Origin: Pegoplata infirma | Taxonomy: Eukaryota; Arthropoda; Insecta; Diptera; Anthomyiidae | Reading direction: 5' to 3' | Assembly: GCA_963921195.1 (NCBI GenBank) | Contig: OY992540.1 | Location: 13,895,136 to 13,959,135 of the forward strand | Length of the DNA stretch: 64,000 nucleotides | Shown: in pieces, positions 54,940 to 64,000 of the stretch | Numbering within the stretch: the stretch's first letter is position 1 | How the letters are laid out: each line of letters starts with the position of its first letter | Position numbers and translations under genes: made by a program | Notes under the pieces: generated by a model | What the model was told of the DNA's origin: nothing | Databases searched by the model: none | The model's input: the letters and a program-made list of their open reading frames with translations, nothing else

Positions 54940-55490
54940 TAAAAAAGATATAGTATTTTCATATATTTCCTTAAATCTGTTTTAAATATTTTTTGTTGGT
55001 TATTTGACGATCGTGATCTTTCTAAGATGGTACAATTTTCTTGTTCTTATTCTCAATGAGAGTAGAGTCGAATATGTATTAACATGTATTAACATAGTTT
55101 GAACATTAGCGATGTGTCATTTAAATTCCCTTTGCTAATTGTAGTATAGGGGTTTTATATTTGCTAAAAAGTCTTGACAATGGAATCTGACATATCCGAA
55201 ACAAAAATGAAAGATGACCTACATAAATTTCAAACAGAAAAATAATTTTCTTGAAAATTATTCTATGAGAATATCAAAGTTTTAATTAGTAAAGGAAATA
55301 TTTTATATTTGCTAAATAGTCTTGACAATGGAATCTGACATTTTTTCTGTCGACTAAGTCTTGCAAAAATGAAAAATGACCTACATAAATTTCAAACAGA
55401 AAAATAATTTTCTTAAAAATTATTCCATGAGAATATCGTAGTTTTAATTAGTAAAGGAAATAATGACCTCGAGCTAGAGTAAACCTTTTC
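54940..55490 (+). repeat. Family E copy with internal tandem duplication
   Basis: Two overlapping E segments, each with ATATTTGCTAAA-AGTCTTGAC, CCTACATAAATTTCAAACAG and GAATATC-AGTTTTAATTAG, lie at about 55155-55300 and 55303-55460. The second completes with AATAATGACCTCGAGCTAGAG. It resembles the tandem arrangement at 18352-18905. Confidence 0.65.
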
Positions 55491-55838
55491 AAAATATATT
55501 ATCTAAAACTATTATATGTATATGATTTTATATAATTTTATGTGATTTTATCCGAAAAATGAGTCCTACTAGGTCTCTCAAAATTTTAGAAAATATATAA
55601 CCATAAAACCGATTGACACCCTAACAATCATACGTAAAACATACGTCACTCTACTCAAATTTTTTTAATGAAATAATTGTAAATAATGTATGTATGTTCG
55701 GTCAATAGATGTTGAAGTGTCTTCCAACATTACCATAAACAACTAAAATTCTCATACAAATCACTCAAAATGCCACTTGTACATTTAAATTTGTTTTACG
55801 TATATTTTTATCTCTTGAAACTACTTTTTACTTTTTAT
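55491..55838. other. AT-rich stretch without recognised features
   Basis: No repeat or gene seen. Confidence 0.35.
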
Positions 55839-56005
55839 ACCCTACACTTTCAGTTAGTGATAGAGGGTATATATGAGTTTGTCATTCCGTTTGTAACACC
55901 TCAAATATCGATTTAGGACCCATAAAGTGTATATTTGATTCTTGATTGATTTAAAGTCGATCTACCGATGTCCGTCCGTTCATCGCCTTGGACAGACGGA
56001 CATCG
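55838..56005 (-). mobile_element. Mini-me family C 3' end with a tract hairpin
   Basis: ATACCCTACACTTTCAGTTAGTGATAGAGGG is the inverse 3' hairpin region; TTTGTCATTCCGTTTGTAAC, GACCCATAAAGTG and GATCTACCGATGTCCGTCC follow. The tract then turns back on itself: CCGATGTCCGTCCGT is followed 10 bp later by GGACAGACGGACATCGG, a perfect hairpin stem of about 13 bp. H-type sequence begins next. Confidence 0.65.
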
Positions 56006-56009
56006 GTAC

Positions 56010-56514
56010 CTTGTAAAACGACAAGAAAAGTTTGTTACTTTTTTTGCTGGCTACCCCCTATTTGACAAGAATTCCTTGTAATTTAACAAACTTTTTGCCA
56101 ATAATTTTGTAATTTTAAAAGCTTTATACCAATAAAATTGTAAATTAACAATTTTTTTGACGCGATAAAACTTACAAGGCGGTTTCGTGACTTTACTAGA
56201 TTTTTTGCTACCTCCTATTTTACGAGAATTCCTAGCAAAAATTACGAGCTTTTTCGTAATTTGACAAGATTTTTACCATACCAATAAAATTGTAAATTTA
56301 CAACTTTTTTGGCGCAATAAAACTTACAAGGAAATCTTGTGAATTTACCAGATTTTTTTTTTGAAAAAAAAAACCATGGAAATTTGTTAAATTATAAAAA
56401 AAATGTAAAATTACAAAAAAAAAGTAAAATTACAAATAAATTTAAATTTCGTTCGAAAATGTCGACTTTTTCTAGTAATTTGACAAGGATTTTTTTTTTT
56501 TGTGTATACTTCAA
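56010..56514. mobile_element. H-type MITE, left end cut
   Basis: CTTTTTGCTGGC-like start is unclear; the body has ATTGTAAATTTACAACTTTT, AAACTTACAAGG and CCTCCTATTTTACGAGAATT. The right end, inverse of TACACAAAAAAAAAAAATCC, matches the H left end at 49316. The frame at 56339-56521 is repeat-derived. Confidence 0.55.
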
Positions 56515-56559
56515 GTTTTGAATTTACCAAGTGTCTAAAAAAACAGTTTAATTCTACTA

Positions 56560-57709
56560 CACTCAAAAAAAAAACCTTGTAAAGTTACCAAAAAATCTCG
56601 TGATTTTACGAGGCTGTTCTCGTAAAATAGGAGGTAAAATTCTCGTAAAATTACGAGGATTTCCTCGTAATTTTGAATGCGCCAAAAATTGGTAAAATAA
56701 CCAATTTTATTGGTAAAAATATTGTTTTAAAACCGGAAAAATAAAAAAAAAAATGGTAAATATCCCAGCAAAAACTAGGTAATGGGTACCCATTCCCAAT
56801 TGGATTACCTGGTAATGAGTACTAATTACTCGCTGCGTTACTTTATACCCCAAAAAAAGGCCTTACTTTTAACTTACATCGTAAATGATTTCCAATCTGA
56901 ATTTTAAAAACCAGTTAAGTTTCATAAAAATATGTAAAAAACAATTTTACTCTTAATTTATTTTCTCTCATTTAATAAGAGCAACTAAACAAACAATGCA
57001 GTCACCTTTTAAACTTTTTGTAAGCGAGCTAGGAATGGGCTATTATTTTTTAGCATTTTCGTAAGCGAACAAAGAAGGCCTTGCCTCCAATGACATCGCC
57101 TTGTTAAAGTAATTAAGAATGAAATTGGGACGTAACTAGTTACTCATTTTCGTTATAAACCCCAAAGTTAATTACTTGGTAATGGAAGTTTTTGCTGGGA
57201 TGTTTAAAAAAATGGTAAATCTACAAACCAAAATGGTAAATTTACAAAAAATTTCCTCGTAATAAAATCATTTTTGTAAAATAACTGTTTTTTTTTTGTA
57301 AATTAACTAGAAACCTCATAATAAATTTTTCAAAATTTTGTCAACTTTTTTTAAAATATTTTTCAATAAAAGAAAAAAAAAATTACAAAAAAAAAATTGT
57401 TTTTTTTTTTTGTTAAACAACATAAATCCTCGTAAAACATAATTTTTGTAAAATAACAGTTTTTTTTTTTTTGTAATTCAACTAGAATCCTTGTAATAAA
57501 AACTTTGTTATAAAATTACAGTTTTTACCTTTCAAAAGGGTAGAATACAATTACGAAAATAAACTTGTAAAATTAACAATAAAACTGTAGTTCTCGTTTG
57601 AGCAAAGTACAAGATTTTTTGTTAAAAAACAAGGAAAATTGTTAAATATTGGTAGAACGGGATTACAAGGCATTTTAACAGGCGTTTTACCAGTTTATTT
57701 TTTCGAGTG
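56560..57709. mobile_element. CACTCAAAAAAAA-ended element with TA TSD
   Basis: The left end CACTCAAAAAAAAAACCTTG and the right end TTTATTTTTTCGAGTG are inverse over their first 13 bp with one mismatch. The flanks are TA (56558-56559 and 57710-57711). Other P copies have the empty site TTCTACTAGACC (16647, 9743). The body holds TCGTAAAATTACGAGG-like palindromes and MITE Z3 (56764-57199). Confidence 0.82.
56764..57199. mobile_element. MITE Z3 with CCCAGCAAAAACT ends
   Basis: CCCAGCAAAAACTAGGTAAT and the inverse of CCCAGCAAAAACTTCCATTA mark a 436-bp element. Internal words GGTAATGAGTACTAATTACT and TAGTTACTCATT are inverse. Both flanks read AT, which may be TSD or extended repeat. It is inserted in the CACTC-ended element. 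Confidence 0.65.
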
Positions 57710-58308
57710 TAGACCTAAAAGTTTTGTGGTATACATTTAATTCCAATCGGATTAAATTAACCCTTGGTGCCCGACGAAAAATGTTTTGGGTTTTTGAAAA
57801 TTAAAAAAAAAAAAACTGTATTTTGACTAGGGGTTTGCGAAATTGATTTTTTTTTTGTTGTCAAAAAATTAAAAAATATCAAAAAAAATTAATATCAATC
57901 ACATTGGTTTTCGAGATATCGCTATTAAAAATTTGAAAAAAATTACGGTTTTTTTTACGTTCAAGAAATTAAAAAAATCTCAAAATTGACCCGTTTATAG
58001 AGCTAGAGACGGACTTTAAATTAAACTTAACTTGAGCCAAAATAAATTTGACTCGTGGCGCTCTTCGATCAAAAATTTTTATTTTTGGAATTTTTCCACT
58101 ATTTAAATTTGTAAAAAATTACGGTTTTGTCTACGTTCAAGAAATTTAAAAAATCTAAAAAATTTTTTCGCTTGACCCGTGAGAAAGACTTTATTTTAAA
58201 CTTAATTTGAGCCAAAATAAATTTGACCCGTGGCGCTCTTCGATAAAAAAATTTGTATTTTTGGAAAATTTCCACTAAAAATGTGGATTTTTGATAACTA
58301 ATAAAATA

Positions 58309-58992
58309 AACAAGTACGAGTGTTAAATTCGGCTGTGCCGAATCTTTTATACCCTCCAACATGCAAAAAAAAAAAAATCCAGGGTCGTTTTATTATTTTT
58401 TTTTGGGGGGGGGGAGGTCGGCAGGGTTCATTTGGGGGACAAATTTCGCCTTTAAATATATGTTTTAAAATTCATTCTTATGCTTTTTGCATTAAAGAAA
58501 TTCAAGTTTCACATTATTTAAAAAAAAAAATTTAATCCACGCCCACAAAAGGCGGGCGGGCCGAAAAAAACGATATTTTCTAATCTCCCGGGTCCAAATG
58601 CAGAACTTTGAGCTTCTTGAAGCGTAAAAATGTTGCATTTGTTAAACAAAAGCACAAAAAATCATGTAAAAATATGGTGTTTTTCAGAGGTTGGTTAAGT
58701 TTCTCAAGGGGAACTTTTTTCCCCTGGTCTGATTTTTCCCAAATCCGAACTTAACCAGCCTATGACCATTATACATATTTGTGCCAAACTTCAGTGGTCT
58801 AGCTCTTTTATTTTGGGCTGTATCGTGTCTTCCACAGACAGACGGACAGATGGATTAATGAATGTCTTAGAATCGATCACTGATCAATAATATACTTATA
58901 TACCTTATGGGTTCTAGACCGATATTTCGATGCGTTACACACGGAATGACAAAGTGAGTATACCCCCATACTGTGGTTGGAGGGTATAAAAA
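58309..58992 (+). mobile_element. Mini-me family B copy 4
   Basis: Full-length: hairpin ATTCGGCTGTGCCGAAT, TATACCCTCCAACATG, a run of 10 G, CCACGCCC, TTCTCAAGGGGAACTTTTTT, a reduced tract GACAGACGGACAGATGG, GAATCGATCACTGATC, and 3' TGTGGTTGGAGGGTATAAAA. It is inserted in P. Frames at 58320-58535 and 58877-59077 are repeat-derived. Confidence 0.87.
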
Positions 58993-59639
58993 AATTTGGA
59001 TTGCTATATACAAATATCAATAAAATTTCGAATTCGGTCAAACGGTTTTCGAGATATCGCTTTTTAAAATTTGCCAAAAAAAAAAACTTACAAAAAAATC
59101 GATTTTCTTTTACGAAAAAGAAATTTTGACCCTTTTATAGAGCTGGTGACAAACCTTCATTTAAAATTAACTTGATCCAAATCTGATCACTTTAACGGGT
59201 CTTTCGAAAAAAGTTTAACATTTTTCAAGAGTTTTTCAAAAATCTAAAATTTTGGTCGGATTTGACTCATATAAAGTTTAAATAAAAACCCTTTTCAATC
59301 TCTATGAAAGGGCAAATGGGAAAAATTGAAGATTTTTTTTTAAATTTCTGGAAAAAAAACAATTTTTTGCAAACTTTAAATAGCGATATCTCGAAAACCG
59401 CGCATCAAAATTAAAAAATTCCGCAAGTCTTATTTTTTAAATTTTTTTTTATTTTAAATTTTCAAAAATTCGAAAATTTGGTTGCCTGGAGCTAAAGGTT
59501 AATGTAATCCAATTTGACTTAAATTTGAGTATTGGAGTATTGGAGTAAGTTTTGAGTATTGGAGAATAAAAGGTTCAAAATCGGAAGAAAAAATTTTCTG
59601 CCATACCGGTTCGGTATTAAATAAATTGCTAAGCCACAA

Positions 59640-60674
59640 AAATATTTCTAAAAAGTCACTAAAAAATATTTACACTCAAAAATACAAAAAATTACACTCA
59701 AAAAAATGTATAGTCAAAAAATTTTTTTTTACAAAAATTTCTACAAAAAGTTTTTTTATCAAAAGAAAATTTTTCTAGTCAAAATTTGTATAATTTTTTT
59801 ACGTTAAAAAAAAATAACTTAATTAAATAAAGGTTTTTGACACTCAGGAGGGTATTAATGGATTCGACCATATCAAAATTATTTTGTTTTTATACCCTCC
59901 ACTCTAGTGATAGAGGGTATATATAAGTTTGTCATTCCGTTTGTAACACATCGAAATATTGGTCTATAAAGTATATGAATATCATGATCCTCGATCGATT
60001 TTAAGTCGATACAGCGATGTTAGTCCATCCGTCTGTCTGTCCGTCGGTAGAAAACACGCTTACTTTTGAAAGACAGAGGCTATTGAAGTTTGGCATATAT
60101 GTTGGTCGTTTACCTAGTCAGGTTGGTATTGCAATCCAGCCAAATATGAAGAAAAAAGTAAATTTCGGCAAGGGTTTTTCGCGAATTTAGGAGATAAAAA
60201 ACACGATAACTTTCGAAAGACAATAATGAGACTATTTAAACTTAGCATGTATCTTTGCCGTTCCCCAGGTCTGTTTGGTATTGAATTTTAGCTCAATCGG
60301 TCCAGTGGTTCAAAAGTTATAAGCAAAACCCAGAATTTCAGATTGGTTTTATCTTAAATACCACTTGTTAAACACGTTTTAAAACCAATGCTTTTCAAAC
60401 TTCTTTAGTTTTTAAGCAATGCTTTTTAACTTGTTTAGTTTTAAAAGCATTGGTAACTTAAAAATTACACTCAAAAAAATTTTACACTCAAAAAAAATTT
60501 ATTTTTTTTACAAAAATTACAATATTTTGTGTACATACATTACGCTCGAAAAAAAATTTACACTAAAAAAAAATTTGTAATTTTTTTTTTAAATAACAAA
60601 AAAAGAGTTTTTTACTCAAAATAAAATATTTCTAATCAAAATTGTTAGTTTTTTCACGTTAAAAAATATACTGA
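59640..60674 (-). mobile_element. Two mini-me family C pieces, head to tail on the minus strand
   Basis: Piece one (59640-59885) ends with GGAGGGTATTAATGGATTCG-ACC, the inverse of the C 5' end. Piece two (59890-60674) starts with the inverse 3' hairpin CCTCCACTCTAGTGATAGAGG, then a GTCTGTCTGTCC tract (about 60030-60046), GAAAACACGCTTACTTTTGA and the AAAATTACACTCAAAAAAA region. F2 is inserted in piece two. The TTACACTCAAAAAA words here are part of C, not separate MITEs. Confidence 0.7.
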
Positions 60675-61790
60675 GCTAAAACACCTCAATTCAACCGAGG
60701 AGTTGACCGCACCCCCTCCAAATTTAATAAAATTTAGTACTGGGGTTTACTTTACCAAAAAAGAGATTTTTCCAATTTTTCAGGCTTCTGGTCATTCCAG
60801 TATTCGAGATATGCGGTGTTGAAAATTAACAAAATCGTATATATTTGACAAAAGTGTTCTGAGATGAATAAAGATAACTCGAAAAGTAATAACAATACAG
60901 GCCTCAGTCAGGTCGCAAATAATAGGTAATGAGACAGCCTTTAAAATGGTGTTCCCCAAGATTTTTTTTGATAAAGGTCAAAGGTCATTGGTTTTAACCT
61001 TAATTTTTGGAGAGCTATATCTCAAAAAACGATATTTTTAAAATTTTGGAAAAAATATATGTTGTTAAGAATCACCTATACTACTTAAGTTCAAATTTTC
61101 AGGATGGAGACTTCATTGGAACTTTTTATATTAATAGAAACATTGTGACAGGAAAGAAAAAGCGGTGTAATTTCTCTTAGAAAAAAAAAAAATTTTTTTT
61201 GGCTTTGAAATTCTGGTACCAAAATTCGTTTTTCTGACTGTTTTTGACGTGCTGAGTCCAAATATGACCTTTGAACTGGCCTATCGCTATTACTTTTCAA
61301 GATATATGCACCTAAACGTTCAAAAAAACATAGCAATAGCATTTTAGCAATTTTTACACATTTATGTGCAGATATCTCGAAAACTAATTGCGATAGGCCA
61401 GTTCAAAGGTCATATTTAGACTCAGCACGCTAAAAACATTCAGAAAAGTGAAATTTGGTACCAGAATCTCAAAGACAAAAAAAAAATATTTTTTTTGTAA
61501 AAGAAAATACACCGCTTTTTCTTCCTATCATTATGTTTCTATTAATATTAAAAGTTCCAATGAAGTCTCCGTCCTGAAAATTTAAACTTAAGTAGTATAG
61601 GTGATCCTTAACAACATATATTTTTTCCAAAATTTTAAAAATATCGTTTTTTGAGATATAGCTCTCCAAAAATTAAGGTTAAAACCAATGACCTTTGACC
61701 TTTTTCAAAAAAAATCTTGGGGAACGCCATTTTAACGGCTGTCTCATTACCTATCATTTGCGACCTGACTGAGGCCTGTATTGTTATTAC
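60675..61790. mobile_element. Foldback element F2, right arm cut by hAT element G3
   Basis: The left arm begins CTGAGCTAAAACACCTCAAT after TA and runs to about 61310; a spacer of about 60 bp follows (GTTCAAAAAAACATAGCAAT); the right arm (about 61370-61790) is inverse to it, including CAGTTCAAAGGTCATATTTA and CCAATGACCTTTGACC. G3 begins at GTTATTAC, where F1 reads GTTATTACTTTTTGAG. The frames at 61091-61342 and 61469-61669 are the two arms read on one strand. Confidence 0.78.
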
Positions 61791-62932
61791 TAGGGTTCGG
61801 ATTTTTATGCAAATGCATATTTGTTGTCGTCAGTCTGAGAGCAACAAAAACTAAATATCTTTGCGAATCAAGAAATTTGCAGTAAAATGGCATTGATTTG
61901 TTAGTGCATATTTTTGCATATTTTGCTTTTAATGCATATTTTTGCATATATTGCTGACATTGCATATCTTTGTCGCATATTTTGAAAAAAAGTGTTTTTT
62001 TTTTTTATTTTACGATATTTTTACATTGCTGTATATATTTTTTATTTTATAATGTATGCGTTAAAGTACACAGAAGAAAATATGGGGAAAAAATATTGAG
62101 TAATCACTTGTTTTAATTTCAACAAAAAAGAAATGGCGTATTTTTTAAATGACACAATTAAAAATTTACTTAAAAGTTTTTAAAAAAAATTTGAGCAAAT
62201 AATTTAATAAAAATTTTATATATTTTTTTTTTAATTTTATTTTTTTTCTCTTTGTTTTCTCAATTCTCATATAGTTTTTTGTTTATGTAAATCAAAGTTT
62301 GAAATCATCTTTATGAAGTTTTTCAATGTCTTAAATGTTTTTAGTAAAATATTAAAAAAATTTTTTTTGTTATTTTTTTTGTAAAAAAAAAATGTGAAAC
62401 TTTTTTAATCTTTTTGAAAAAAAATTGATAAATTTTGAGTAAATTTTTACTTGACACAAATAAAAACTTAATTAAAAAAAAACGAAAAATTTCGAGTAAA
62501 GTTTTAATTGTGTCAATTAAAAATTTACTAAAAATTTTTGGTATACATTTAATAAATTTTTATTAAAAGTTTACTTAATACTTTTAAATCGTTTACTGGT
62601 GCAAAATTGAGTAGTTTTTTACTCAATAGTATCACAAATTTACTCAAAAAAAAATTTTTTTTTTTTTACTTTTATAATTTTGTGTTTTACTTTATTTGAA
62701 CTTAAACTTTTGTGTGTTTATTGTGCCTTATTTTCGTTCATTAGACTTAATTTTTACGATTTTTATGTTCTTTTTTGTTTTTCTTATTAATTTTATTTTT
62801 TATTATTAATTAATGTTTAAAAAAAAATTTTAAGTGCATATTTTTTAAATTTTTAGCGCATATTTTTATATTTTTTGTGCATATTTTATGCGCATAAAAC
62901 GCGATTTTAACTGCATAAAAGTCCGAACCCTA
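61791..62932. mobile_element. hAT-type non-autonomous element G3
   Basis: The ends TAGGGTTCGGATTTTTATGC and GCATAAAAGTCCGAACCCTA are inverse with one mismatch. The left flank GTTATTAC has no copy directly on the right, where a CACTC-type element starts at the terminal TA of G3. If that element used this TA as target, the missing TSD would lie beyond the window. Subterminal GCATATTTTTGCATATTTTG repeats match G1 and G2. No transposase. Confidence 0.82.
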
Positions 62933-64000
62933 CACTCAAAAAAAAAAAGTTTGTAAAATTACAAGTAAAAGGTCTTGTAATTCTATTTTACTAATATTTT
63001 TGTCTATTTACAAAAATTGTTGTATATTTAATAAAACGAAAACTACAGTTTGCTTTGTAATGTTACTATTATATGTTGGTAAATTTATTTTACAAATTTT
63101 TTAGGTAAATTTACAAAAAATTGAATTATTTTACAAATTAAAAAAATATTACAACGTGTTAAGTTTTTTTACACAAAAAAACTGTAATTGTACACCAAAA
63201 TTTTACTTGATGTTATTTAGTCTTTCTACCAAAAAAATTTTTTATTACAAATGTAATTAAACAAAAAATTTTCTAAGTTCAGATTTTTTTTTGCGTTTTG
63301 GAGTAAAAAATTTTGTTAAAAATAATTTTTTATAATAAAAAATTTCATGAAAAAAAATTTTGGAAATTTTTTAAGTTCCGGACACAAAAATTTTTCAACT
63401 AATTGTAAGCTTAAGCAAAAAAATTTAATTTTTACAACATTTTCTAGTAATTTGCGTTAACCCTTCATTGCATGACAAAACATATACAAAACATTTTTCT
63501 GGGTTTTATTCTTGTTTTAACAAATGTTTTACAAACTACGCAAATTTTCGAAAAAATTGATTGTTTTTACATAAAAGAGATCAACGAAAACAAAAATAAC
63601 GGTAAATGGGGAATAGCGGAGTTGCTAGATACGCGCGAAGTCAACATTGCATATATGCAATGCCATGAAACGAAGGGTTAAGTAAAGTACCACAATTTTT
63701 ATGTGTTTCTGCTATTAATTGTTCTAGTTTTTTTTTTTGTATTTTTACCATTTTTTTTGGTAATTTTACCATATTTTTTTTTAATTTGGCACCTAAAATG
63801 TCAATAAAAAGCTGTCAATTATGAAAAATTAAGTTTTTCTTATTTTAACAGGTACTTAAACATCCAATCCACAATATCCAAAAAATTTTTTTTCGAATTT
63901 TTAAAAATACTTGTGAAAATAATTAAAAATTCCAAAAAAAATTGTTATTTTTTGACTAATTTTTCATAAACATATAAGAAATTTCTTGTGTAGCCTCCTT
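62933..64000. mobile_element. H-type CACTCAAAA element, right end outside the window
   Basis: It starts CACTCAAAAAAAAAAAGTTT directly after the terminal TA of G3. The body has AAATTTACAAAAAATTG, TTGTAATGTTAC and similar words. No right end is seen; TTCTTGTGTAGCCTCC at 63986 is near an H end. A piggyBac-like MITE is nested at 63461. Confidence 0.5.
63461..63677. mobile_element. piggyBac-like MITE with TTAA flanks
   Basis: The ends CCCTTCATTGCATGAC and the inverse of CCCTTCGTTTCATGGC match at 13 of 16 bases, and both are flanked by TTAA (63457-63460 and 63678-63681). CCC ends with TTAA targets are the piggyBac hallmark. The 217-bp body is less AT-rich than its host. The 69-codon frame at 63472-63681 spans exactly the MITE, has no recognised domain, and is probably chance, though its composition is better than most. 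Confidence 0.75.

Larger units (their letters stand above)
56520..59615. repeat. Family P repeat, copy 6, with nested H-type element and mini-me B4
   Basis: P words AATTCTAC|TAGACCTAAAAG, CCAATCGGATTAAATTAACC, GGTTTTCGAGATATCGCTAT, ACCCGTGGCGCTCTTCGAT and AAACCGCGCATCAAAATT are found at 56520-56559, 57710-58308 and 58993-59615. The left outer end is lost next to the H-type MITE. Confidence 0.6.

Noticed and set aside
49316..57709. TTGTAAATTTACAA palindromes as independent regulatory sites
   Set aside because: They occur only inside H-type and CACTC-ended elements, in repeated context.
59640..60600. Each TTACACTCAAAAAA word as a separate CACTC-type MITE
   Set aside because: The words are internal to mini-me C and lack paired ends.
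63472..63681. 69-codon frame as a small secreted protein
   Set aside because: It spans exactly a TTAA-flanked MITE and has no recognisable family; the hydrophobic start could be chance.
1..64000. Bacterial-style promoters, ribosome sites or terminators
   Set aside because: The repeat content points to an insect nuclear genome, where such calls in AT-rich DNA would be meaningless.

Overview
The window is AT-rich non-coding DNA from the nuclear genome of an insect, most likely a higher (brachyceran) fly. The best clue is a set of short elements with GGAC/AGAC tetranucleotide tracts next to a TA-rich core and a 3' hairpin ending in GGGTATAAAA. This is the architecture of the dipteran mini-me/DINE-1 (non-autonomous Helitron/helentron) elements. 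I find no intact protein-coding gene, no functional RNA gene and no CRISPR array. Almost all open frames of 60-130 codons lie inside repeats and recur in several copies of the same repeat.

The sequence is a dense nest of non-autonomous transposable elements, many with ends and target-site duplications (TSDs) that can be read directly. (1) Seven or eight hAT-type elements, five with perfect 8-bp TSDs on both sides: 1347-1869, 5577-7846, 11059-11736, 13934-16858 (7/8 TSD), 15301-15811, 33226-34518, 45551-46880 and 61791-62932 (right TSD not visible). (2) Mini-me-like families A-D throughout. (3) TA-flanked elements with ends CACTC/CACTG (29470-30509, 33951-34182, 51416-52273, 56560-57709), three with an unoccupied paralogous site in the same window. 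(4) Two elements with CACA ends and 5-bp TSDs, recalling Transib (22511-24127, 29126-31750). (5) Long-armed foldback elements (M, O, F, R, S, W, Y). (6) A CACTG...CAGTG foldback element with TSD TTA (20621-21835). (7) A small piggyBac-like TTAA element (63461-63677). (8) An abundant degenerate family P, in which many of the others sit.

Layout: 1-4.4 kb mini-me A, a palindrome-centred minisatellite, P and a foldback; 5.6-9.1 kb a hAT element with an internal 34-bp minisatellite, a small MITE, and repeat E split by F; 9.7-13 kb P with three insertions; 13.9-16.9 kb a large hAT-like element with nested elements; 17.3-20.2 kb E copies and unassigned AT-rich DNA; 20.2-26.4 kb the foldback M with three insertions, then mini-me D and P; 26.4-32.1 kb unassigned DNA, P and mini-me C with a 2.6-kb Transib-like insertion; 32.3-40.7 kb mini-me A and B copies, a hAT element and a 2.4-kb insertion with a short coding-like stretch; 40.7-46.9 kb foldbacks and a hAT element inside a tRNA-like sequence; 47-64 kb P, C, M, H, E, F, hAT and piggyBac-like pieces nested up to four deep.

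Outside the repeats, the most useful signals are a polypyrimidine-AG|GTAAGT motif at 16198 that resembles a recursive splice site (a hint that the window may be a long intron read on the + strand), four CTCF-like GATGGCGCT/GGTGGCGCT motifs, a cluster of eight ATGGCG motifs in one element, and the 72-codon coding-like frame at 36844-37062. These are inferences from sequence pattern only.
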